64,000 nucleotides of DNA, taken from contig NC_062977.1 of the NCBI RefSeq assembly GCF_023078275.1, forward strand, positions 17,381,118-17,445,117, given 5' to 3'. This document shows, piece after piece, positions 12,001 through 24,000 of this stretch. The notes beneath the pieces are model-generated. The model searched no databases. It was not told where the DNA came from and saw only the letters and a program-made list of their open reading frames with translations. The position numbers and the translations under genes were made by a program. Every line of letters begins with the position of its first letter. The stretch's first letter is position 1. Source of the DNA: Leguminivora glycinivorella. Its lineage: Eukaryota; Arthropoda; Insecta; Lepidoptera; Tortricidae.

Positions 12001-15000
12001 CGCGTATTGTGAGTTGACCGCTGTGTGGGAGGTACCAAAATAAGTCTGTACCAATTAAGATGGATCGTGCTCGACGGTGACATCGCTATGAAGATCAAAA
12101 TATAGAAACTCTTGTATTAATTAATTCCCATCACACTGTAGCTTCAATGTTTTGAAGCACATGTCTGCGAAATTGAATAGCGCGCCCCTGGCATGAAATC
12201 TGATGTTTACCTACGGCGTAGACAGTAACTACCTATACTTATTAAGATTTGAACCGCTTCAATGCACATCGCCCCAACTCACGTGCCCGGACCTGATCTA
12301 TTACGATACATACTTTTTATAAGGTATCTGTCTGCTCCTTTCCGGGGCTTGCATCAGAATTTGTTTGTACAACCTATCCGATGGATTTCGATGAACATCA
12401 ACCTGATGCGTAAACTAATATTCTTTTCTATCTTTCAGGCAAAAACGACGGTACAGTAGCTGGCGTCCACTATTTCCAATGCGCAGAAAAGCGCGGTGTG
12501 TTCTCTCGCCTGACCCGACTGACGCGCGCCCCCCTAGCGACACACGATGGGTCGCCCACGTCAGACGCGGGCAGCGTCTTCGAACGGCCCCCTTCTGGGA
12601 TCGGACGCTACCGCCGCACGCTGTCGCCTAATGGGAGCGTGCGAAGCGTTGTCAGCAGCAAAATGAGTAAGTTCAAAGTAGCAGGTTGTATATTCAGAGT
12701 TTGGCGAATGCCTTCCAAGGGACACGATGGGGCACCGACGTCAGATGTGGGCTGCGTCGTTTTACTAGGACTACTACTCACAAGGATCTCCATAATCCAT
12801 ACTTACTATAATATTATAAATGGGAAAGTGCGTGTGTCTGTTTGTTTGTCCGTCTTTCACGGCAAAAAGGAGCGACGGATCGACGTGATTTCTTAAGTAG
12901 GGATAGTTGAAGGGATGGAAAGTGACATAGGCTACTATTTGTCTCTTTCTAACCCCCCACTTCCCTTCAATGGGGAGTGGAAGTTTGTATCAAGTATTCC
13001 GCAATTTTATGATTTAACGCGAGCGAAGTCGCGGGCAAAAGCTAGTAACGCATAATTAACTTGGAAATCTGCAAAAGTAATTAGATACGACGTAAGTGAC
13101 TGTTGTGATCCGTGATTGATTAAGACCAAGAGGTCACTTTTGAATAGATTGGTTAAATATTACTTAGCTTGATTGTTGACAGACTATCAATAGTTATCAA
13201 TTGGCTAAGACAAAGACGCAGTAATGATGTGTAGGTTTGTATTTTGATAGAACAGTTGTAAATAGAACAAAGCATTATTGACGCTACCTAATTGGAGTAT
13301 TCCTTTTTTAGATGCATCTATTTCGACTACGACGAACGGGGAACTTCGCCTCGGAGACAGAGTCATAGTATCCAGCAGTCGCGGGAGCAAAGCTGGAACC
13401 CTGAAATATGTCGGCGTCACCGACTTCGCTTCGGGTGTTTGGGCTGGTGTTGAACTCGACGACCCGATCGGCAAAAACGACGGCTCAGTTGAAGGAAAGA
13501 GGTACATCAGTAAACTATGCAGGAAAAGAAAATGTCGGTTCAGTAAATTAAAGATTTTCATTGATTATTCTTTTCCAGGTACTTTGAATGCGCGCCTCGG
13601 TTCGGCTTGTTCGCACCCATCGCCAAGGTTTCACGCTCACCCTCCAACCGCAAGCCGGGCGCTTGCGCGATCCACAGCAACGGCCGCATGACCCCCATGA
13701 GACGCTCCAACTCGCGCGAATCTCTGACGTCACTCGGCACGTCGATCGCGTCCTCGCGCGCGACGGGGGTGAGGCTCGGGGTGACGGCGCTCGGTGCTCA
13801 GGTAGGCTAGCCGCGCGCGCGCTCGGCCGAACCGCTCGGCCGCACAGCTCCGCGCCGCGTCGCGCCCCACCGGAGCGTGCCCAGCCTGCTCGACAAGACG
13901 CTCCTCGTCAAGCACGTCGACGTAGACCGCTGCGCCGTGATAGCTATCCCGCATCCGAAAGTCTTCTACGACATCGTGATGCGCGACGCTAAGAGCAAAG
14001 AGTTGAATCCTCGCCGCTGGGCGAGCGAAACGCTGCCCAAATCGTGGCGGTGCTCGGAGAGCACGTTGAGCATAGCGTCGCCGCGGTCACGGCGCAGCGT
14101 GTCGAGCGGGTCGGGCGCGAGCGTGTCGAGCGGCGACACGCGGGCGGGGCGCGGCGGCGGCGGCGAGCTGGTGCGGTGGGGCGGGCGGCCGGCCGCCGTG
14201 ACGCGGGCCAGCCGCGGGACCGCCGCTACCGACATACTCGTCGAAATGCCGCCGACCAACACGCACTTCTCTGGCTTCGGGAAGAGCTACCACTACTCCT
14301 GCGTGTCGCCCTTCCAGTTCTCATACCCCAACATCGTGTATATCTGAACGCCTAATAATCTCGTATACTATACCAGTATTCCTATTTGCACGTATTATAT
14401 TTGATATACGGTTATGTCCGTCCTCTTGAGAAACGTTGTTGTAATGTTTGTCTCAAATATTGAAGTGTCCGCCGTCCGGTGAGCGAAGTGACACGTATCT
14501 GCATACACGATGTTCACGGGGGCGACGCGTACGAGTGCGGTCAGGTCATAATATTTATGTAGAGTGCGCTTATTGTTTGCATGGACATTAATACGATTTT
14601 ATTTTGTCTGTAGTGGCACCCCTCGGTTTGGTCCTTTTGTTATTAATTTACACTTATTATTTGTTGTCGATTTGCTATCTTTAGATATGACATAAAGATA
14701 GGGAATCGAAAACGAGCTTGTTTTATTATATTATCATTTGTCATTAATCATTTCGACCGCTTATATTAGTAGTTGCTTATTTCTCACGTTAGTTACATTA
14801 TCTCGATACATCTGGGACCCAAGTCGCATCAAGTCGGATTCCGACAATCATTTAAGATTGTGAAGAATATTTTTTTTTACTTGGCTTTTTGCAATCTCAC
14901 GGCCTGTCTGTATAAATCTTGATAGCACTCAAATGGGATCCCCAAAGAGACTGCGGTAGACATTCCTCAGAACATCTCTTATGATTTAAGACTGTGATAT

Positions 15001-18000
15001 TATTTTTAAGATTTCCCAATCGTGGCAAGACTGTTCAAATCATACTTAGATATGTTTGTGTGACTAACTTAATATATTTGGTGTGCAGAACACGGAATTG
15101 TGCTTCATTTCTTTTGCGCATAGTGCCTATTCCGAATCGAATATCCAAAAGATCTCTCTTATCATTATCGCATTTTGTAGATGAATTAGTTCACTTGCAA
15201 TACCAAAGACATCGACATTCATTTTGCTTGATATGTACATATTTATGTTTTGGCAGTTTGAGTGTCTGCTAAAATAACAACTTTATACTTTGTCTTTCCA
15301 TGGCTTCATATCATATGGACAGTCAAAGTATCTCCACTTATGCGACAGTACATGGCTCATCGATTATTTTGTACCAACATTGCATTGCATTACGCGATTC
15401 TCTGTTGGTATAAAATAAAGCTATGTTGAATTGCCTTTATATCGAATCAAATGACGAATTTGATTCAATACATAGGCAGTTTCCGTCGTATCGAAGCGAT
15501 CTATTTATCGGTTACGGTCACTTCTGTTACAAATCTGACAAGGTTTTTCCGTGAGCCAATGACAAACTACTTTTATTCTAGACTTTAATTTTGCTAAATT
15601 AAGTTACACTCTGTGGAACTAACTTTGAACGACTGAAACAAAACAATGAGGTTTTTATTACGTCATGTGTTCATAGAAATCTGACAGAAGTGTCCAACAC
15701 CGTAAACTAGACAGCTAGTGGTGTAGCATAGTTCCTTAACGTGTTGTTTTGGTTTCCCCATGTTTGTGGCACTATCACTAACGGCACAGCGAGTGGGTGG
15801 GCCGCGAGCGTCTTCCACCCCGGTCTCGGCGAAGAACGCACTGCAGGTACAGTACCCCACTATCGCCGCGCGGTAGGCGTCCACGCCTTTCGTGTGCTAT
15901 GCGTCAAAAGAATTTCCTTAACTTGATCGGTTTAGGTCTTTTGCTGCTGATTTTCTTTTGAAATTGACATATCCGATGGCTGCCAAAATTGAGAAGATTA
16001 CTAATCCGAGAATACCATCTATTCGCGGAATAGCAAAGTAATCTTCTAGATTTTGATTATCATGGATTTCTGCAAAGTTTTATCGATTATTCGTAATTAA
16101 TCGCTTTAGCAAGCAGATCTACAATACGAGATTGAGCCTTACGGTTTCAGTAAACTATACGACTTTGAGTCGCAGAACCCTCGAGGTTCGAAATATTGAA
16201 TTTCAAAATTGCAAAATAAAATCAAAGCAAATAAATCTAAATCATGACGGTAGCATCCTCTATCGTTTTTGACCAAGTTGTGGTTGGTTAAAGTTTCTTA
16301 AATAATGAAAAAGGGTTATTTACGTGATATATAAACATTTCTACTTCTTTTTGTGAAAGAAACTTTAAATTCGACCAACTTTTGTCGTAAAGCACACGCC
16401 AGTTGTTATCGCATGCCGCTCCGGCGGTACCAGGGGCTTCCATTCCATCTATTACTGTCTCAGAGCGACAGCTTGTTTGATACAAATCATGTTTGAACCT
16501 AAGCATGTAGTTTTGATACTAAAAACGTGTTTCTAATAAGAAACTAAACCGCTAACCTAAATTTATTTCAGGAGTAGTTTGTTAAACTGTCCATAATGTA
16601 AAGCTAACTATAAATCTGTCCGAATAGTAATTAGACTTGTGTCAATTACCACGCACATGAAGTACAAATAAAATACAGCCATTTTTACAATAACCCTTAC
16701 TACTTAGTGGTAGTTACATTAATGTTTTTCGATGTATACGTAAATTGATACATCTTTGTTTAAAGGAGCCTGTGATATGAATTGTGGGGTTTTCTAAAGG
16801 GGTAGTGATATCTGAACTCCGTAAGTACTCTATCCCATTTCGTCCGATGTGTTGATGCAAATTCAAGGTTACACTGTTCACCAGTGAATTGCTTATACAA
16901 TTGTAACTTATTTGTGTGAACTGTGTAAATATTATTAGATTTTGTTTTCCTTTTGATTGTACTAAATTACAAGTTACGAGTATTATGATCATATGGATAG
17001 AGACTTTTAGAATTCAGGAACGAACGAATGTTTTTAAAATCTATTTGTTTAAATTTAAATCGTGGTAATACATGCGCCACATTTTTATTGTGTGCAATGA
17101 AATCATATTTGTTAAATTATTTATTGTTTTTATATATTTTTAAAATACCAGTGCCTGTAAGAAGACGATGATATTCATAATATTAAGTTCTCACATTATG
17201 ACTTAAGCATTCCCGTGCTTTAGATTAGTTTTCACTTTTAACTTATTAATATTTTCTAAACTAGTATAACTTAGTTAGTAATTGTTAATTATAAATAAAC
17301 ATTAAGCATTACATATGGATTTTGATTATTTTAATTAATAAACTATTAGTTTATTCGTTTTAATAAAATATACCTTGAACAGTGTTGTGTATTTATTCCT
17401 ATCCTGCATTCTCCTGAATAACTGTTTGTTGAGAATAAATGATAACTTAACCTAAATGTTGTTTTATTCCAAAGTCATTGATATTTACATAGAGATCCCT
17501 TAAATCATATCAACATTAGTTAAATTTGATCTCTTAATTATTTCTTTAGCAAGAAATCACTACTTATTTCTAGATTTAGCGGATCTTTATGAAAACTGGT
17601 GTTGAGAAAACACTAAAATTATGCGTGAATGCTTGGTTGATCTGTCTTTTAGTAAACATCTTATTTCAGTAAGAAAATGGCACGCCAGACGCCGACAGAA
17701 ATGCAGTCTAGCTCTGTCGCACCAATACGCAAGAGCGATAGAGATAGATAGCTACGAAAGAGATATTATCGTGAGCGTTTGTATATTCGGATTCGGCTAC
17801 GCACACCCTGATGGCATATCCTTTGAATAGGTATTAAATTATGTAGTCAGTGCATTAGATAAAGAAAAGTATTATGTAATAACATATTTACAGTGCTGGA
17901 CAAAATGCATCATACACCGACATATAAAATAAACTTTCTATCATAATTTCTTTACCCCTAAACTTAACATCACAGTTGTGTTGGAAAACTTTTAGCTAAT

Positions 18001-21000
18001 TTTATGGCGTATAATATACAGACAATAACATATCAATGATCGCACAATTATTTTTTTACATGAGTATAAATATAAATATCAGACTTTTGGCTCTGGACAA
18101 ATTTGATCATACAGTAATTAAAATACGAATGAAATGCAATGTAGTGGTGTGTATGGCTTTCATCTGATTTAGATATCGCTGATTGTCTCGGAGGAACATT
18201 TTCAGTTAGAAACTGAAGGTATTTATCTAACCCAAGCTTTTTCCTGTGTGTCTAGTTGTCTACTAAAGTAGGCAAAGTGGGTATAATTCAGAACGACATT
18301 TGATATTTTCTTTATTTTTCCAAAAACTTCCTTAAATTTTGGCTTGGATTGATTACATGAGACTATGTTAGCCATTCAAGCTATTCATTCCTATTAATCA
18401 TAACAAACGCATGAGATATACATACTGGTATTGTCTTTCAGCCATCGCCCGTCTGAATATATATGATGAGTTTAATAAAGATGACTGAAAGAAAATACTA
18501 GTAAGTATGTCTATTTCATGCGTTCGTTGTGTATCATAGGATTAAGTAGCTTCAATGGCTAACATAGTCTCATGTTATCAATCCTAGCCAAAATTTAAGG
18601 AAGTTTCTGGAAAAACAAAGAAAATATCAAATGTTATTCTGAATTATACTCACTTTGCCTACTTTAGTAGGAACACAGGAAAAAGCTTGGGTTAGATAAA
18701 TACTTTCAGTTTGTAGCTGAAAATGTTCCTCTGAGACAAAGTACTCCTTCTCTCAGTTTGATTTGTTTATAAGTATAGTCGAGATTAATGCATTTGCGAA
18801 ATCTCTTTTTACCAAGCATTCGCGCGTGGAATGTGTGAATTAAGATTTGTAACATATTATGCTTAATATAGACGAAAGCATGCTCGTCTATGCTTCTAAA
18901 GACAATACAAATAAAATCGCCACTTCGTAGGACAATGTATTTGCTTGGGCAAGGTGTCAAAATGGGTGCACTGTAATGTAAATACAATTTTCTCGTGAGA
19001 AAGGCCGTCTAAACGCTCTTTTATTGCATTAAACTCTTTTGTGTGTATTTGTATACTCTTCTTACAGAAGTCCGATTGCCAAGAATAGTAATATTAATTG
19101 TAGGTAGGTACTAACTCTACTTATCAAATCCCGGAAAAATAATATTTTTAGTAGAACCAAGGATTATTTATATAGGATTTACATACTTCATACTAAGAAT
19201 CGTACCTCGATTTTTTAGCGCCACCTATTAAATACTATCATAACTACACTGATGATGCCTACAAAATTATTTTTTTCAAAATGTGTATTGACGTGATATT
19301 ATGACTTTAAACCAAAGAAATATGTCCTTTGTTCTTATAAAAAATCAAAACACGCAAAAATATAAGGGAAAAATATGATGTTAGCCACTTTCAGGCTGCG
19401 AAACAGCGCCATCTAGTTTTAAGCCTAAAAGGCACATTTCAGGGGTACGCTTTTTTGTATGGGCTTTGTCAGTCCAGTATTAAATCGTTCTTGATAGAAC
19501 TAAAATTTTTAAAGATGTGTGTGTCCAGCCTGGCAGCTAACTACCAGTTTCATTGGTTTAGTATATCAGTTTACTGGTATTATTGTGATTTGTAAAACTA
19601 ATTCGGCAAAGACTGGAGACTGACGTCAAAAAGGTTATCTTTACATAATAAACTCTACTTCGTATTAACGATACAGGTATCTAAGTAGTTTCAAACATTC
19701 CCATTATAAGCCTGCCTTCTCTCTCCTTAAATCAATACCGAATATCTTAATGCGCAGAATTATAAACGTTTCATTTATCTAATAAAATTACCTCTATAAC
19801 CCAACTTGGCCATCACACCACAGTGGGAATGCCGGAAAAGTTGAGCCAGCAATCTGACCCTTTGGCCCCTAGTGGGTAATAAAGCGAATTAATTGCGCGC
19901 CATAACACTGCGACATTCCGTTACCTGCCAGTCCTACCACCAAGGTACTTACATCATTCGATTACACGCGATCACGTGGTTCCTGGATGGGAAAACGTAA
20001 TGGGATAGGATGGGATTTTGTAATTAATAATAATATTTTGAATTTCACTGCTACGCTACGCTCGTGTTTCTTTCTCGCATTGTCTTTCTTCTTTGTTTTT
20101 CTAGTCTTACTACTCATTTACCCTGGTCAAAGGCGTTTAACGTTATTTTTTCAGTTAAACCTTCAATAAAACAGCTTACACCCGTATTAAAGGCCGGCAA
20201 CGCACCTCCACACTTCTGTGTGTTTCGGGTGTCCATGGGCGGCAGTGATCGCTTACCATCAGGCGACCTGTGTGCTCGTTTGCCTCCTAAAAAAACCAGA
20301 TAGGAGCATTCTAGTAGTCCTCTTTACTTTAAATAAATTAAACTGTAATAATGTAGAACGGACAGACAGACATCCCTGTCGTTATTTTAACAGGACTTTC
20401 AATGTTTAGTCACAACCCGTAAGTTCAAACCGCTTTATAAAATTCAGTCATGATTCCTAGTTATCACACACAGAAAGCAGTTTTAAATAAACACGTACCT
20501 TACCTAATAAGTTTAGGTTAAGTTTAGGTTCAACAAATTGAAGTTTTTCTTAGCGTTTATCTATACGATGTGGTCATCTCGTTACCCGTGTTCGTTGGCA
20601 AATATCGTTTTGCCTTGAAAATTTACGTCAGCTGCGTGACACTGCACAAAGGGACATTCGTCACTCATTGGACAGTTAACAGGATAAGCGGTTAGTCAAT
20701 TCATACTGATTGAACTTTAACTGCGTCTATAACTAATAACGTACATACTTTGTAGATATTAAACAAATGGGGCTTAACCTAACCACAAAATTAAAATTTT
20801 GAAAAAACCCCCGACCACGACATAGTGGACCGATTTTCATAAAACATGGCTAAGAACTAAGTTTGCCCGTGTGGTGACGGGTTAAGAATTTCACCACCCC
20901 CTTTCTTCCCGTGGGTGTCGTAGAAGTCGACTGTGGGATATGGGTTAAATTGTGGCGTAGGCGAGAGGCTGGCAACCTGTCACTGCAATGTCTCAATTTT

Positions 21001-24000
21001 CGTTTTCTTTCAACCCCTTTTGCCAAGAGTGGCACTGAAATTTGGATAGTTCATGTGCTCTGCCTACCTCTTTATGGGATACAGGCGTGATTGTATGTGT
21101 ATGTATGGCTAAGAACACTCCCGACTTACTCAGCTTTCAAACAAAAAAACTAAATCGAAATCGGTTCATCCGTTCGGGAGCTACGATGCCACAGACAAAC
21201 ACACACAGACAGACAGACACGTCAAACTTATAACACCTCGTCGTTTTTGCGTCGGGGGTTAATAAAGTAAAACTAATTATATTCTCGGGTCTTCCTCGGG
21301 AACTGCAACGCTTCTCAAACCCTTTGGTGATTCGAGTGTCCATTGACTGCAGCGATCGCTTCTATACGACTTGTCTGCTCGTTTACCTCCTATCACATAA
21401 AAAGTAGGTCTAGTAGACATCTACATATAAATAGGTGTCAAGAAATATGTAATTTTAATTTGTCAAAAAAAATGAAGACTATAGGTGTCAGAAAGTTTGT
21501 ACAAAAGTTAAGAGGGCTTTCGTGTTAAAAATAGTGAAATCGCAACCAAGCGCTCGATCATACGTGTGTGGTATCAAGGGCTTTGCGAGCAGTTTATAAA
21601 TATATATCACATTATAGGACTTTTTCTACTTGGTCTAACAAAATATGAGAAAATGTCCAAAAGTGGTAATAATTATACCGGTGAAGGCTCGTTTTCAAAA
21701 AATTGGCATAAATCAATAATAGCAATTTATAATCACTAAGGCATAACAGCAATTTAAGTAAACGTTGCAGATTAATTTAGTACAAAACTTATTTCGATGT
21801 GATGTAGATTTTCAAAGAAATTGTCACTTAATTTTAGGTAATTTCTGAAAAAAATTGAATTCGCCTTAGGCTAGTTTACTCTTTTTCAAAAACTTAAAAT
21901 AAAAATCTAGTCTGAAATGATTGTGGTACAGGATATACGAATTATAAATTTACCCGTTTTAATATTCAAAATTGTCCAAATTTTACAAATAAGATCGACT
22001 GATTCAGCTCTATACGTGCGTTTTTCTAAACGTGCATTAGAGAAAAATTCATAATTAATTTAGTGAGTTAGTTTTCAAAAATCCAGTCTTATAAAAATCA
22101 AGGCAATAAGATACTCTAACTGGAACTTGAATTAAATAAATCTATTGGATAACGGAAAGTGTAGTATTTCACCGACTAAAACTATCAATTTTACATTCTT
22201 TTGATGTTTTTTTTGAAAGCAGCCTTAAGGAAAAAGTTAAATTGGTTTTTATTATTCCATTTTGTTACAAAGATTTTTTTGATGAATTGAGATTTTAGTA
22301 AGTTTTATTTCGTCATTAAGGTTCTCTAGTATCTATATTTTCTTAATTATAACAATTATCCGGTATATATCTTACGAAAGTCGACTTATATTACTAAATG
22401 TTGGTAACAAAATAGGATCAATAAAAATTTGCTGACGTGGCTATGTACAAACTTTTTGAGAACTGCTCAAGAATGAATTGGGAAAGACTTTTATAGGCCC
22501 CTGAGCGGCCAAAGAATTAAGAAAGATTAGATCACTCAGCATTCAACGCTATTTCAAGGTAGTTCGTGACAATTTTAGATGAACATTCATCGATATGAAT
22601 AAGAACGTTACTGGCATGGTTTCAAAATAAAAAAATTGTTTGTCGGTTCATAACTCCATCCAAGTCACATTTCTCATATAGTATATGATAATAAGAAGGA
22701 AAGGGAAGGCTTTCCTTTCTTCTAAAGGCGTCAGCTTTTGTTGCAAATGAGTTGCTGATATGAATGGGGTTGGGTATAGGCTCAGAGGAAAAAATTCTAT
22801 AGAGAGGACAAGCCGCGCGCGGCCTGGTCGCAGATGTAGGCCCATTGGGCCTACACCGCCGCCAGTTCGCCGTCCGCTGTCATCGAGTGTACACGCGCGC
22901 TGTTCACCGACGAAAAACGAGTTTTATCAAAAATGCCGCAGTGTGCAATAATAACTTGCAAACATCGCAGTGACCTGAATAATTTCCAAGCCGATAGGAT
23001 AACATTTCATAGGTAAATACTATTTATTTCCTTTTATTTCACATAAAACACGAATTCAACGTAATACTCGAGTTGTACCATGTAACCTTACGTTTGCTTG
23101 TGCTTTAAAACGTTCATTATACATTGCGGCTACACAAGGAACATATTGTAAACAGTGTAGTGTTTTGTGCCGCAATGAACGGTGTACAAAACGATTCACT
23201 CAGTGAGACATTTTTCTCGGAAACGAGGCGAGGCGTTCCCGCTATTTATCGTTGTGTGCGTGCGCGATCGCGCTCGCTTATCGTTCGCGTGTACACATAC
23301 ATTGAAATGATGCGCGTGTATTGCGCAATAGGAGCGTCCAGCTACAAGTGTGTGTGGATTAGGTGTGTGCGTGCATTATCTTTACAATTACTGGTGCTTT
23401 GTGTGGGTTGCGCAGACCTTGCGACAGGCGTATTCTATACAAATCGCCCGGCATGACCTATCTCCCGAAATCTGTGGGTATAGGCCAAGCTAAACATGGA
23501 ATGTTAGCAATGTACGCGCCACTAATAGAAACAGTTCGATATCAGTCTAGCCATAGGTGACCTCCACAGTCCACACGCATTGTTTACGCCCTTGAATGAA
23601 TTTAGGTTCTATTATATGGCTTTTCGTTCAACCACACTGCTGGTTTACCACGGTACCTAGTTAGTTAGTTACATACTCCCTACGTACATGTAATTTTGTA
23701 TGCGTATATTCAGGAGGAGTCCCTAAAATCCCAGAGATATAAACATAAATAATATTTTTTTGTCAGATTGGTATCATGGGGAAGGGAACCCTGTTCAGTG
23801 CTAAATACTGAACAAGTTCTTAGGTTTTCAGGTTTCCCAAGGACCCCAAGTCACCTCGTATTTGCAATGAAATTTTAAAGTTACCTACTATATAAACAGT
23901 ATATTATAAAATAACACGCACTGTTGATGAGTCAATTCCCCTAATTAATGGATTCGGCAATTCAAAAACTTAAAGCTTTAAGATTATAAATTATTTTCAT

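Noticed and set aside
13588..13992. Plus-strand 134-codon frame rich in Arg
   Set aside because: Out-of-phase shadow of exon g and the following GC-rich frame.
23124..23456. 110-codon frame in the THAP-type intron
   Set aside because: CpG- and GT-rich low-complexity composition, no domain, and it would conflict with the splice from 23012 to 23832.
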